NCBI GenBank assembly: GCA_031546825.1
Contig: JAVBJU010000008.1
Location: 1 to 64,000, forward strand
DNA from: Hohaiivirga sp031546825
GTDB lineage: Bacteria > Pseudomonadota > Alphaproteobacteria > Rhizobiales > Beijerinckiaceae
Length of the DNA: 64,000 nucleotides
Reading direction: 5' to 3'
The notes under the pieces were generated by a model, which saw nothing but the letters and a program-made list of their open reading frames with translations, searched no databases and was not told the DNA's origin. This document shows positions 43,941-53,052 of this stretch, one piece after another (the first letter of the stretch is position 1; the number at the start of each line of letters is the position of its first letter). The position numbers and the translations under genes are program-made.

Positions 43941-43970
43941 AAAAAGGGCTCCCGAGGAGGAGCCCTTTGA
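43941..43970. terminator. Bidirectional terminator between MFS gene and DUF4167 gene
   Basis: AAAGGGCTCC (43943-43952) and GGAGCCCTTT (43959-43968) form a 10-bp stem with a six-base loop. The A-run on the left provides a T-run for minus-strand transcripts; the right side gives TTTGATTT for plus-strand transcripts. It serves two convergent operons. Confidence 0.88.
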
Positions 43971-43994
43971 TTTCTCTTATAATGCTTGGACGCT

Positions 43995-44891
43995 TTACGC
44001 GTCGCCACCAGCGTCCTGATCGCTCACCACACGGCGGCGACGGCGCACGGGCTTCGGCGCATCATCGGCACCCACATCTCCAAACAGGCTCTCTGCGGGC
44101 TCTGCGCGGGTGGGGGCAGCCTGCCGCACCGGAACCGGCGTGGTCAGGAAGGCCGGAAGACCGGTCGGGGCATCGTTGTCAGAAACCTCGGCGCGAACCC
44201 GTGGGCGGCGCTGCACAACCGGTTGGGGCTCTGCTGCAACCTGTTCGATATGCGGCTGCTGCTGCTCCTGCGGGCGCTGGAAACGGCTGCGGCGACGGAT
44301 GCCATTCTGGTCGTCGCTGTTGTTGTTACTATTGTTATAGCCGTTGCTGTTGCCGTCGTTTTCACTGCGCGGCTGGTCGTTATTATTATAGTTGCGATCG
44401 CGGTCAATACGCCCGTAGCGGCTGCGGCGCTGCTGGGGGCGCTGCTGACGCCCTTCACTGTTGTGGTTGTTGTCGTAACCCTGCTGGGGTTGCGGCTGCG
44501 GCTGGGCCTGCTGCGGGTGATAATAATCCACGTCTTCGGCGGACGGCTGATCGTTGTTGTCGTCAGCGTAGCCGTTGCCGTTCTCGTCGCCTTCGCCCTC
44601 TTCCTGGTCGTCGTCAAAGCGCTGGCCATACTGCTGGCGCAACTGCTCCTGGGAAGCGGCGATGATGCGGAAATAATGCTCGGCATGCTGCAGGTAGTTT
44701 TCTGCGGCGACAGGATCGCTGGCACCCTGGGCATCCCGGGCAAGCTGCGAGTATTTCTCGGCGATATGCTGGGGAGTGCCGCGGATTTTCACGTCGGGGC
44801 CGTTTGACTCATAGGTCCGCGTCAAAGGGTTTGGACCCTTGCTGTTATTGCGACTACGACCGCGCATCCGCCTGTTCTGTCCTAATCTCAT
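43995..44891 (-). CDS. DUF4167 domain-containing protein
   Basis: A 298-residue protein. The conserved DUF4167 domain occupies residues 1-85: RRMRGRSRNNSKGPNPLTRT, NGPDVKIRGTPQHIAEKY and AAENYLQHAEHYFRII. The remainder is low-complexity: acidic, Gln-rich, Asn-rich (YNNSNNNSDDQNG) and Arg-rich segments, predicted disordered. The family is specific to alphaproteobacteria, usually found beside prmC/prfA as here. The basic N-terminus and RGRSR motifs suggest RNA binding (inference). It is the end of the minus-strand lysC-ptsP-prfA-prmC cluster. Confidence 0.9.
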   Translation of the reverse strand: MRLGQNRRMRGRSRNNSKGPNPLTRTYESNGPDVKIRGTPQHIAEKYSQLARDAQGASDPVAAENYLQHAEHYFRIIAASQEQLRQQYGQRFDDDQEEGEGDENGNGYADDNNDQPSAEDVDYYHPQQAQPQPQPQQGYDNNHNSEGRQQRPQQRRSRYGRIDRDRNYNNNDQPRSENDGNSNGYNNSNNNSDDQNGIRRRSRFQRPQEQQQPHIEQVAAEPQPVVQRRPRVRAEVSDNDAPTGLPAFLTTPVPVRQAAPTRAEPAESLFGDVGADDAPKPVRRRRRVVSDQDAGGDA

Positions 44892-44995
44892 GCTTGCCTA
44901 TGACTTTCGCTTGGTTGTTTAAATTATGGACAAAAGCCGCCTCAAAAATGCGGTGTCCTGCTTTCCTTATGGATGCATCCTGCTTCGCGCCCGGA

Positions 44996-45328
44996 TTATT
45001 CCTTGGCTAAACCGCTCTTCAGCCGTCGCGCACGCGACTCCCAAGAAAGAGCGATGACACTCAAACGCAACTGATAGCACCAGAGGCCATCGGTTAAGTT
45101 TCGTTTCTCGAATAACCGGCTCGTTACCGGAACAACCTCAAACTTTTGAGTTCTGCCGTTCCACGCCAAGCTGCCGTTTGCCCCGCTGGCGTATCTGGGG
45201 TCGCAGATCACGCTGATGGAAGACAATCCATCGAGCCATTTGCTGGGGTGATCACGACGACCGGGTGTGAATTTAGCGGTTTTGCGCTCGCTCAACAAGG
45301 GGGGGCGCGCTTTTATTTCTGGCCGCAC
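44996..45328 (-). CDS. Hypothetical protein (doubtful) between prmC and DUF4167
   Basis: A 110-codon frame whose ATG lies inside the last 16 bases of prmC. It encodes a basic protein (SERKTAKFTPGRRDHPSKWL; LWCYQLRLSVIALSWESRAR) without recognised domains or signal peptide. prmC and DUF4167 are usually closer together, so this may be lineage-specific coding sequence or simply intergenic DNA (44892-45312). No other content was seen in that gap. Confidence 0.35.
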   Translation of the reverse strand: MRPEIKARPPLLSERKTAKFTPGRRDHPSKWLDGLSSISVICDPRYASGANGSLAWNGRTQKFEVVPVTSRLFEKRNLTDGLWCYQLRLSVIALSWESRARRLKSGLAKE

Positions 45329-46194
45329 GTCAGTATTGCAACACGCACATGACCCGCGAGGTCGCGGCGAAAGGTGATATCATTGAAATGACTGGGGATC
45401 ATGAGCTTTGCGAGGTCGTGTTCCTGATCGAAACCGATCTCGAAAAAAACGCTGCCGTCATGCCTGAGAAAGGGCGGACAATCCGCCAAAATGCGGCGAT
45501 AGGCATCAAGCCCATCGGTCCCGCCGTCCAATGCGCGGGTGGGGTCAAAATCCCTTACTTCACTGGTGAGGGTGCTCATCACCTCCGAGCGGATATAGGG
45601 CGGGTTGGAGACAATGACGTCAAAGGTGCCGGTGACGTCCGTAAGCCAGTCCGATTGAACGAAGGTGGCGCGGGTGATGACGCCATTCGCTTCAGCGTTA
45701 TCCTGCGCGGTGGCCAATGCATCGGGGCTGATATCTACGCCCGTTGCGGTCGCGTTGGGAAACTCTGACAGAAGTGCGATGAGAATGCAGCCGGTTCCCG
45801 TGCCGAGATCGAGAAACCGCAAGGGTGCCAGCCGATCGGGGTAATGGTCTAGCACGGCCTCAACCAGTGTTTCCGTGTCGGGGCGGGGTTCCAGAGTGTC
45901 GGCGGAGAGCCGGAAGGGAAGGCCCCAGAATTCCTTGACGCCAGTGATCCGTGCCACCGATTCATGCTGGGCGCGACGGGAAATAGCAGTTTCGAGCCGG
46001 GTCGCATTGTTCTCGTCGATCAAGATATCATCATGGGCCAAAAACTCCGCCATGCCGATGCCGAGTGCGTGAGTGACGATGAGGCGTGCATCAAGCGCCG
46101 CCGTGGTGATACCGGCGTTCACGAGCGCTCGCTTTGCCAGGGCAAGCGCCTCCTTGCGGGTCGTGTTTTGCGGAATAACGAAAGGCCGGGTCAC
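45313..46194 (-). CDS. prmC: Peptide chain release factor N5-glutamine methyltransferase
   Basis: A 293-residue PrmC that methylates the Gln of the GGQ motif in release factors RF1 and RF2. An N-terminal helical domain (residues 1-95) is followed by the methyltransferase fold: motif I FLDLGTGTGCILIALL (about 128-143), VDISPDAL, and catalytic NPPY (197-200), followed by IRSEV. It lies downstream of prfA, its substrate gene, with 122 bases between them. Confidence 0.95.
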   Translation of the reverse strand: MTRPFVIPQNTTRKEALALAKRALVNAGITTAALDARLIVTHALGIGMAEFLAHDDILIDENNATRLETAISRRAQHESVARITGVKEFWGLPFRLSADTLEPRPDTETLVEAVLDHYPDRLAPLRFLDLGTGTGCILIALLSEFPNATATGVDISPDALATAQDNAEANGVITRATFVQSDWLTDVTGTFDVIVSNPPYIRSEVMSTLTSEVRDFDPTRALDGGTDGLDAYRRILADCPPFLRHDGSVFFEIGFDQEHDLAKLMIPSHFNDITFRRDLAGHVRVAILTCGQK

Positions 46195-46227
46195 GTGATA
46201 CGTCCTGATTTAGCGGGCTGTTGCTGG

Positions 46228-46273
46228 AGTAATGCGCGTTTCAACCGGCAACCCACTTAAAACGCACGTTACT
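46228..46273. repeat. Imperfect inverted repeat between prfA and prmC
   Basis: AGTAATGCGCGTTT (46228-46241) and AAACGCACGTTACT (46260-46273) are complementary at 12 of 14 positions around an 18-base loop. It lies in the 122-base gap between prfA and prmC. It could be a partial terminator or a small palindromic repeat; no T-run follows on the minus strand. Confidence 0.55.
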
Positions 46274-46316
46274 TTAGGATGTCGCGCACATACCCGATGG
46301 CCTTCAAAGATAACGC

Positions 46317-47399
46317 TTAAAACTCGTTTTCCGCCGCGAGCAGTGCCGTCTGATGCTCGGTGGTGAGAGCATCGACAACTTCGTCAAGCGCACCGCCCGC
46401 CATCATCTCGTCGAGCTTATAGAGCGTCAGGTTGATGCGGTGGTCGGTCACGCGCCCTTGCGGGAAGTTATAGGTGCGGATGCGTTCCGACCGGTCGCCC
46501 GAGCCCACCTGCGATTTGCGGTCAGCGGCGCGCTCTGTATCTTTACGGGTGCGCTCGGCGTCGTAGAGCTTGGAGCGCAAGAGATCCATGGCGCGGGCGC
46601 GGTTCTTGTGCTGGGAACGCTCATCCTGCACGAACACAATGATGCCGCTCGGCACGTGGGTGATGCGGATGGCGGATTCGGTCTTGTTGACGTGCTGCCC
46701 GCCCGCCCCTTGTGCCCGCATGGTGTCGATTTTCAGATCCGCGTCATTGATGGCGATATCAACACCTACGGCTTCCGGCAGTACCGCGACGGTGGCGGCA
46801 GAGGTGTGAATGCGCCCGGAGCCTTCGGTGTCGGGAACGCGCTGCACCCGGTGGACGCCGCTCTCGAACTTGAGTCGGGCGAACACGCCGCGACCCTTGA
46901 TCTCGGCCACCACTTCCTTGATGCCGCCGAGCGTGCCGTCTGAAAGCGACATTACCTCGACCTTCCAGCCTTTGTTTTCGGCATAGCGGCTGTACATGCG
47001 GAATAGGTCACCGGCAAACAGGGCGGCTTCGTCACCGCCAGTTCCGGCGCGCACTTCGAGGATGGCGCTCTTTTCGTCGGCTTCATCCTTGGGCAGAAGC
47101 ATGAGGCGCAGATGCTGGGCAGCCTCATCGACGCGCGCCTCGGCCTCGTATTTCTCTTCTTCGGCGAAGCGGCGCATTTCCGGGTCGGGCTCGTTCGCGA
47201 TCATCGCTTCGATGCCGGTGAGGTTTTCCAGGGCAGCACGATAGGCGCGGATGGCGGCGACCACGGGGTCGAGATCCGACAGCTCCCGCGATAGCGCGAC
47301 AATGGTGTCGGCTTCCGGGGCCGATCCGAGCGTTGCCGTAATGATTTCCGCCCGCGCCAGAATGGTGTCGAGGCGATGTTCTGAAAAGGAAATGCTCAT
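46317..47399 (-). CDS. prfA: Peptide chain release factor 1
   Basis: A 360-residue RF1 that recognises UAA and UAG and triggers peptide release. GGQ lies at residues 233-235 within GAGGQHVNKTESAIRITH, the arginine-rich DERSQHKNRARAM follows, and TEGSGRIHTSAATVAV precedes. The codon-recognition loop region is around 185-190 (VQRVPDTE). Its ATG overlaps the last codon of ptsP (ATGA at 47396-47399), indicating coupling; this ptsP-prfA-prmC order is usual in Hyphomicrobiales. Confidence 0.97.
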   Translation of the reverse strand: MSISFSEHRLDTILARAEIITATLGSAPEADTIVALSRELSDLDPVVAAIRAYRAALENLTGIEAMIANEPDPEMRRFAEEEKYEAEARVDEAAQHLRLMLLPKDEADEKSAILEVRAGTGGDEAALFAGDLFRMYSRYAENKGWKVEVMSLSDGTLGGIKEVVAEIKGRGVFARLKFESGVHRVQRVPDTEGSGRIHTSAATVAVLPEAVGVDIAINDADLKIDTMRAQGAGGQHVNKTESAIRITHVPSGIIVFVQDERSQHKNRARAMDLLRSKLYDAERTRKDTERAADRKSQVGSGDRSERIRTYNFPQGRVTDHRINLTLYKLDEMMAGGALDEVVDALTTEHQTALLAAENEF

Positions 47400-49669
47400 G
47401 ATGGCAGCGGGATGTTGCGCTTGGCCACATACGCGCCGATGGCGGCGCGCAAGGATGCGCCGTTGTCGTGGCCGGTCAGCGCGTCGGCGACAATGGCGGA
47501 TATTTCGGGGATATTGAGTTTCAAAATCATAGCCTTAACCGGGCCGATGGCCAGAGGAGTCATCGACAGCGCCCGGAAGCCGAGGCCGATCAGGGCAATG
47601 GCCTCGATCGGTTTGCCGCCGATATCGCCACACAGCGTCACCGGACAATTATTTTTTTCTGCCGCCGTGACGATGCATTTGAGCGCGCGCATCATCGGCG
47701 TACTCAGATTGTCGAAGCGGTTGGCGACCAGGCGGTTCTCGCGGTCCACCGCGAACAGGAACTGCATCAGGTCGTTGGTGCCCACCGAGAGAAAATCGGC
47801 TTCGGCACTAATCTCGTCCATTTCCATCAGCAGCGACGGCACTTCGACCATCGCCCCAAGTTTGATATCGGAGGGCAGTACATGGCCATGGCGTACCAGA
47901 TAGGCTTTCTGGCGTTCGACAATGGCACGCGCCTGCCGGAACTCATCACAACTGGCGACCATGGGAAACATGATGCGGACCGGGCGGCCATTGGCGGCTT
48001 TGAGAAGCGCCCGCACTTGGGCGTGCAACAGGCCGGGACGGTCGAGGCCGATGCGCAGCGCGCGCCAGCCAAGGGCGGGGTTCTCCTCCTCGACCTTGTC
48101 CATGTAAGGCAATACCTTGTCGCCGCCGATATCGAGGGTGCGGAAGGTAATCGAACGCCCGCCCGCACCGTCATAGACGGCCTCGTAAAGATATTGCTGT
48201 TCGCGCATGGTCGGCATGCGCTCGGCTACCATGAACTGCAATTCGGTGCGGAACAGGCCGATACCGGTTGCGCCGGTTTCATCAAGATGGGGCAGGTCGG
48301 CCAGAAGCCCGGCATTGATCTGCAAATCTACGGCGGTGCCGTCGAGCGTCGTGCAGGCAACATTGCGCAGCTTGCGGTACTGGGCATAGCGGCGGGCCTG
48401 CATCCGGACCTTCTGGGCGTAGGAGGTCTGGACATCCTGCGGCGGGCGCAGGTGAATTTCGCCTTCGGTGCCGTCGATGACAATGGCGTCGCCCGATTCG
48501 GCCAATGACACCATATTGGCGATCTGTCCGACGACCGGGATGCCCATGGCCTTGGCGACGATGGCGATATGACTTGTCGGCCCGCCTTCCTCCAGCACAA
48601 GCCCCCGCAACTTGGCGCGCTCATAATCGAGCAAAGCCGCCGGGCCCATGGAGCGTGCCACCAGAATGGCATTGGCCGGCAGGTGCAGGCGTTCGGCGTT
48701 AATGTCCTTGCCGCTCAGTTGCAGCAGCAGGCGATTGGAAAGGTCATCGAGATCATGCAGACGCTCGCGCAAGAAGTCATCCTTCTGGCGCATCATGCGG
48801 GCGCGGTTATCCGACTGGACACGCTCCACCGCCGCTTCGGCTGTCAGGCCGGTGTGGATGGCCTCACGCAGGCGGCGCAGCCAGCCCTGATCATTGGCGA
48901 ACATGCGGAAGGTTTCGAGCACTTCGCGGTGTTCGCCGTGGTGGGCAATGTCGCCGCGCTCAATCAGTTCGTCGATGGATTGGCGCATGGCGGCAATGGC
49001 CTGCTCAAGGCGCTTTAATTCCGTCTCGATGTTTTCGGCAATCAGCGTCTCGATGACGACGCGGGGCTGATGAAACACCACATGCCCCAAGCCAATGCCG
49101 TCTGCGAGCCCGACGCCGCGCACATGAACGGGTCTGCCGAGCACCGGCGAGGTGCCCGGCGAGGCGATGGATTGCAACTCTCCGGTGGCCAGCATCTCGG
49201 AGAGAATCATCGCCGTGGTTTGCAAAATCTCGACTTCTTCTTCCGTATAGGTGCGGAAGGAGCGGTTCTGGACCACGAGAACGCCGAGGGTATGCCCGGC
49301 GCGCAGCAGCGGTACCCCGAGGAAGCCGTGGTAAATCTCTTCGCCGGTTTCGGGCTTATAGGCAAAGGCTTCGTGGGTTTGGGCGTCGGAGAGCGCGATG
49401 GGTTCGGCGGTATTACAGATCAAGCCCACCAAGCCCTCATTCGCCGTCATGATCGTGTGGTGAACGGCGGTTTGGTTCAGGCCTTCGGTGGCATAAAGCT
49501 CAAGGGTGTTGTCGGAGCGTAGGACATAAACCGAGCATACCTCCGCAATCATATTTGCGGCGATCTGGACGACGATCCTGTTGAGCCGGTCCTGGGGCGC
49601 AACCTGTTCCGCCATGATTTCTCTCAGGCGGCGCAGGAGAACGCGAGGACCGCCCGGGGCGGTGGCCAT
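47396..49669 (-). CDS. ptsP: PTS-Ntr enzyme I (phosphoenolpyruvate-protein phosphotransferase PtsP)
   Basis: A 757-residue EI-Ntr. The N-terminal GAF domain (about 18-165) is followed by the EI domain from GRPVHVRGVGLADGIGLGHV. The phosphorylated His367 is in GGPTSHIAIVAKAMGIPVVG, and the PEP-binding TIM barrel shows FRTELQFM, GTNDLMQFLFAVDREN and a CGDIGGKP Cys loop. It transfers phosphate from PEP to NPr and then EIIA-Ntr, a regulatory rather than sugar-transporting chain that links nitrogen, carbon and potassium status. It lies between lysC and prfA on the minus strand. Confidence 0.96.
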   Translation of the reverse strand: MATAPGGPRVLLRRLREIMAEQVAPQDRLNRIVVQIAANMIAEVCSVYVLRSDNTLELYATEGLNQTAVHHTIMTANEGLVGLICNTAEPIALSDAQTHEAFAYKPETGEEIYHGFLGVPLLRAGHTLGVLVVQNRSFRTYTEEEVEILQTTAMILSEMLATGELQSIASPGTSPVLGRPVHVRGVGLADGIGLGHVVFHQPRVVIETLIAENIETELKRLEQAIAAMRQSIDELIERGDIAHHGEHREVLETFRMFANDQGWLRRLREAIHTGLTAEAAVERVQSDNRARMMRQKDDFLRERLHDLDDLSNRLLLQLSGKDINAERLHLPANAILVARSMGPAALLDYERAKLRGLVLEEGGPTSHIAIVAKAMGIPVVGQIANMVSLAESGDAIVIDGTEGEIHLRPPQDVQTSYAQKVRMQARRYAQYRKLRNVACTTLDGTAVDLQINAGLLADLPHLDETGATGIGLFRTELQFMVAERMPTMREQQYLYEAVYDGAGGRSITFRTLDIGGDKVLPYMDKVEEENPALGWRALRIGLDRPGLLHAQVRALLKAANGRPVRIMFPMVASCDEFRQARAIVERQKAYLVRHGHVLPSDIKLGAMVEVPSLLMEMDEISAEADFLSVGTNDLMQFLFAVDRENRLVANRFDNLSTPMMRALKCIVTAAEKNNCPVTLCGDIGGKPIEAIALIGLGFRALSMTPLAIGPVKAMILKLNIPEISAIVADALTGHDNGASLRAAIGAYVAKRNIPLPS

Positions 49670-49804
49670 CGCTGTGGTTCCTGTTCTCCGAAATGTGACC
49701 GGAACGTAAAAAACGCCACGCCGGAAACAACACTATCATACTGGTCAGCGGGCTTGTCCGGGGGCGTTTCTTATGCGCCGGGAAGAAGCCCGTATTGTCG
49801 GCTC

Positions 49805-51040
49805 TCAGTCTTTGTCGAGACCGTAAAGCGAATGCAGCGTGCGCACCGCCAGTTCGGTATAGGGCGCGTCGATCAACAGGGAGAATTTGATTTCCGACGT
49901 GGTGATGGCGCGAATGTTGATGCCCTTTTCCGCCAGCGCCTTGAAGGCTTTGGCGGCGACGCCCGCATGGCTGCGCATACCGATGCCGATGGCCGAAACC
50001 TTGACCACATCCTGGGTGCCCTGGATATCCTTGAACTGGATGGCGTCCCGATTGGAGATCAACACGGCTTTGGCGCGCTCGAAATCGGCGGAGGGCACGG
50101 TGAAGGTCATATCGGTGGCGACGGTGTCGTCGGAAATGACCTGAATAATCATATCGACGTTGATATTGGCTTCCGCCAACGGCACGAAGATTGAGGCGGC
50201 AACGCCCGGTTTGTCGGCCACATGACGCAATGTGATCTGGGCTTCGTCCTTGGAATAAGCGATGCCGGTAACAACCTGCTGCTCCACGATATCCTCCTCG
50301 TCGCAGATCAATGTGCCGAGCTGCGGATTTGCTGGGTCGTCGAAGCTGGAGCGCACATAGGTCGGGACCTTGTACAGCATGGCCAGTTCGACGGAACGAA
50401 CCTGAAGAACTTTGGCACCGAGCGATGCCATTTCAAGCATCTCCTCGAAGGAGACGCGATCCAGCCGCTTGGCTTTGGGCACAATGCGCGGATCAGTGGT
50501 GTAGACGCCGTCCACATCGGTGTAGATGTCACAGCGTTCCGCCTTGATGGCGGCGGCGAGCGCCACTGCCGAGGTATCGGAGCCGCCGCGCCCCAGTGTG
50601 GTAATACGGTTGGTTGGGCGGTGGATGCCCTGGAAACCGGCGATCACCGCCACTTCGCCCTGACCGAAGCCATCGATAATACCGGTGCCGTCGATGGCCG
50701 AGATGCGGGCGGAGCCGTGATCATCCGAGGTCATGATCGGGATTTGCCAGCCGAGCCAGGAGCGGGCCTTGACGCCCATATCCTTCAGCACCATGGCGAG
50801 CAGACCCGCCGTGATCTGTTCGCCCGAAGCGACCACCGAATCATATTCGCTTTGGTCGTATTGCGAGGATGCTTCGCGGCACCAGGAAACCATTTCATTG
50901 GTTTTGCCCGCCATTGCGGACACCACAACGGCCACGTCATAGCCAGCGGCAATCTCGCGCTTGACGTGCTGCGCAACATTGCGAATGCGTTCTATATTGG
51001 CCACCGAAGTGCCGCCAAATTTCATGACCAAACGCGGCAT
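49805..51040 (-). CDS. lysC: Aspartate kinase
   Basis: A 411-residue aspartokinase catalysing the first step of the Lys/Thr/Met pathway. Motifs: VMKFGGTSVAN at the start, GRGGSDTSAVALAAAIKAE (about 160-178) and TDVDGVYTTDPR. Two ACT regulatory domains are at the C-terminus (ITLRHVADKPGVAASIF; VSAIGIGMRSHAGVAAKAF), the usual site for feedback control by Lys and/or Thr. The ATG at 51040 is chosen (GAGG six bases before); 51073 lacks such support. A 135-base gap separates it from ptsP. Divergent from ubiG, with shared regulatory DNA at 51041-51304. Confidence 0.95.
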   Translation of the reverse strand: MPRLVMKFGGTSVANIERIRNVAQHVKREIAAGYDVAVVVSAMAGKTNEMVSWCREASSQYDQSEYDSVVASGEQITAGLLAMVLKDMGVKARSWLGWQIPIMTSDDHGSARISAIDGTGIIDGFGQGEVAVIAGFQGIHRPTNRITTLGRGGSDTSAVALAAAIKAERCDIYTDVDGVYTTDPRIVPKAKRLDRVSFEEMLEMASLGAKVLQVRSVELAMLYKVPTYVRSSFDDPANPQLGTLICDEEDIVEQQVVTGIAYSKDEAQITLRHVADKPGVAASIFVPLAEANINVDMIIQVISDDTVATDMTFTVPSADFERAKAVLISNRDAIQFKDIQGTQDVVKVSAIGIGMRSHAGVAAKAFKALAEKGINIRAITTSEIKFSLLIDAPYTELAVRTLHSLYGLDKD

Positions 51041-51304
51041 TACGAGCCTCAGTGGGTTGCGGTCGAGATTCATGCCAGCGCTTCAAACGCCGGGCCCCGG
51101 CTTCGCGTCTTCGGGCGTGATGCATCGTTGATGCGAGGGGGCAGCTATAGATGCCGGGCCGGGGCAGACATGTCAACGTGATGATGGTGCTTTTTTAGAC
51201 TGATGACGCCTTGTTCGAGCCCATATAGCGGCTATAAGGTCGCGGATGTTGCCGGTGGCGCCCTTAAGCGTGCAGCCGGGGATGAGGCGAGGAGAATAGA
51301 CCCC

Positions 51305-52048
51305 ATGAACGCGCGCACGGCCACCACTGTCGATCCGGCTGAAATCGACCGTTTCGCAAAGCTCGCCGAAACCTGGTGGGACCCCAATGGCCCGATGAAG
51401 CCGCTGCACAAGTTCAACCCCCAGCGCATCCAGTATATCCGCGACAGGGCGGTTGCCCATTTCGGGCGCGATGCCCGCTCGGTCACGCCGTTTGAGGGGC
51501 TGACGCTGGCTGATATCGGGTGTGGTGCCGGGATGCTGTCAGAGCCCATGGCGCGGCTTGGCGCCAAGGTGCTCGGGCTCGACCCCGCCGAGAAGAACGT
51601 GATGATCGCCCGCGCCCATGCCGAAGTCGGGGGCGTCGATGTGGCTTATGCTGCCGAAACCATCGAGGACGTGGTGGCGCGCGGCGAAACCTTCGACATC
51701 GTTCTGGCGATGGAAGTGGTCGAGCACGTGACCGATGTTGAGCTGTTCGTCCGCTCATGCTGCCAGGCGGTGAAGCCGGGTGGGCTGCTGTTCATGGCGA
51801 CGCTCAACCGTACCGCGCGCTCATTTGCCCTCGCCATCGTCGGGGCCGAATACATTCTGCGCTGGCTGCCGCGCGGCACCCATGACTGGAACAAATTCGT
51901 GACACCAGATGAACTCTCAGATGCGATTTCCAACAACGGCCTTGATATCATGGATGTCAGCGGCGTTGCCTACAACCCGCTCAGCGACCAATGGAGGTTG
52001 TCGCGCGATACCGGCGTCAACTACGTCTTGGCCGCAACAAAGCGCTGA
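51305..52048 (+). CDS. ubiG: Ubiquinone biosynthesis O-methyltransferase
   Basis: A 247-residue UbiG performing both O-methylations in ubiquinone synthesis. It starts with the typical TTVDPAEIDRFAKLAETWWD region, then KPLHKFNPQRIQYIRD, SAM motif I LADIGCGAGMLSEPMARLGA, LGLDPAEKNVMIA, and AMEVVEHVTDVELFV. C-terminal: YILRWLPRGTHDWNKFVTPD. The ATG at 51305 is chosen (GGAGAA about 10 bases upstream). Supplies the quinone pool feeding the respiratory chain. Confidence 0.96.
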   Translation: MNARTATTVDPAEIDRFAKLAETWWDPNGPMKPLHKFNPQRIQYIRDRAVAHFGRDARSVTPFEGLTLADIGCGAGMLSEPMARLGAKVLGLDPAEKNVMIARAHAEVGGVDVAYAAETIEDVVARGETFDIVLAMEVVEHVTDVELFVRSCCQAVKPGGLLFMATLNRTARSFALAIVGAEYILRWLPRGTHDWNKFVTPDELSDAISNNGLDIMDVSGVAYNPLSDQWRLSRDTGVNYVLAATKR

Positions 52049-52062
52049 TGGCGCATGATGCT

Positions 52063-53052
52063 TCAATACCCGCCGTCGTCGCCTGCGGTCTTGCCTTGCC
52101 GGGCCATGCGCTGTGCCATCACGGCGCAGACCATCAACTGAATCTGATGAAACAGCATCAGGGGCAGAATGATCGCGCCGATATTCTGCCCGGCAAACAA
52201 TACTGTCGCCATGGGAATACCCGAAGCGAGGGTCTTTTTTGAACCGCAGAAGATGATGGTGATCTCATCGGCGCGATTGAAGCCCAGAAGGCGGCTGCCA
52301 TAGGATGAAATGGCGAGCACCACAGCAAGAAGTATGGTGTCAATCACCAGAATAATGCCGATATCCTCAACTGACACCCGCGTCCACAAGCCTGAAACTA
52401 CGGCGGCACTGAATGCACCATAGATGACCAGCAAAATGGAGCTGCGGTCCACAACGCCGATAATCTTGCGATACTTGGCAAGAAACGACTTCATAAAGGG
52501 CTGCGCGATCTGTCCGACGATGAATGGCAGCAAAAGCTGCACCATGATCGCCTCAATGGAATCAAGCGGAACCCCGCCCTGAGCACTGCGCTGCAGCAGA
52601 AGCGCGGCGAGAATGGGCGTGATGAAAATACCAAGAATGTTCGACGCCGTGGCGGAGCACACCGCCGCCGGAACATTGCCACCGGCAATCGATGTGAAGG
52701 CGATGGAGGATTGCACCGTTGAGGGCACGATACACAGAAACATGATGCCGAAATAAAGTTCTGTGCTGATGATCTTCGGCGACAGAAGACCAAGCGCAAG
52801 GCCAAGAATCGGGAAAATTACGAAGGTCATTGACAGCACGGTGATGTGCAAGCGCCAGTGCGTCAGACCTGCGATAACGGTTGATGGGGCGAGCTTTGCG
52901 CCGTGCAGGAAGAACAGTAAGGCGATGGCGAAGGTGACTATATGCTCATAAATACCTGCTGCCACGCCGGTGACGGGGAAAAAAGAGGCGAGCAGGACAG
53001 TGCAGACGATGGCAATAAGGAATTTGTCGGCAAAAATCAGGCGGAACGGCAT
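52063..53052 (-). CDS. Bile acid:sodium symporter family (SBF-like) membrane protein
   Basis: A 329-residue protein with about ten transmembrane helices matching the SBF-like/YfeH subgroup: FFLHGAKLAPSTVIAG (helix 2 region), CIVPSTVQSSIAFTSIAGGN with the conserved crossover segment, and IIFCGSKKTLASGIPMATVLF near the end. Family members are Na+-coupled transporters of organic anions; the substrate is unknown. The ATG at 53052 is preferred over the TTG at 53067. Converges on ubiG with 14 bases between stops. Confidence 0.88.
   Translation of the reverse strand: MPFRLIFADKFLIAIVCTVLLASFFPVTGVAAGIYEHIVTFAIALLFFLHGAKLAPSTVIAGLTHWRLHITVLSMTFVIFPILGLALGLLSPKIISTELYFGIMFLCIVPSTVQSSIAFTSIAGGNVPAAVCSATASNILGIFITPILAALLLQRSAQGGVPLDSIEAIMVQLLLPFIVGQIAQPFMKSFLAKYRKIIGVVDRSSILLVIYGAFSAAVVSGLWTRVSVEDIGIILVIDTILLAVVLAISSYGSRLLGFNRADEITIIFCGSKKTLASGIPMATVLFAGQNIGAIILPLMLFHQIQLMVCAVMAQRMARQGKTAGDDGGY

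Noticed and set aside
43986..44807. 273-codon plus-strand frame with very hydrophobic Val/Ala/Leu runs opposite DUF4167
   Set aside because: It looks like a membrane protein only because it is the complement of Asn/Gln/Asp-rich codons; DUF4167 is a recognised conserved protein on the minus strand.
51041..51304. Amino-acid riboswitch or leader upstream of lysC
   Set aside because: No lysine-riboswitch-like conserved core or leader peptide with Lys/Thr runs could be recognised in this divergent intergenic region.
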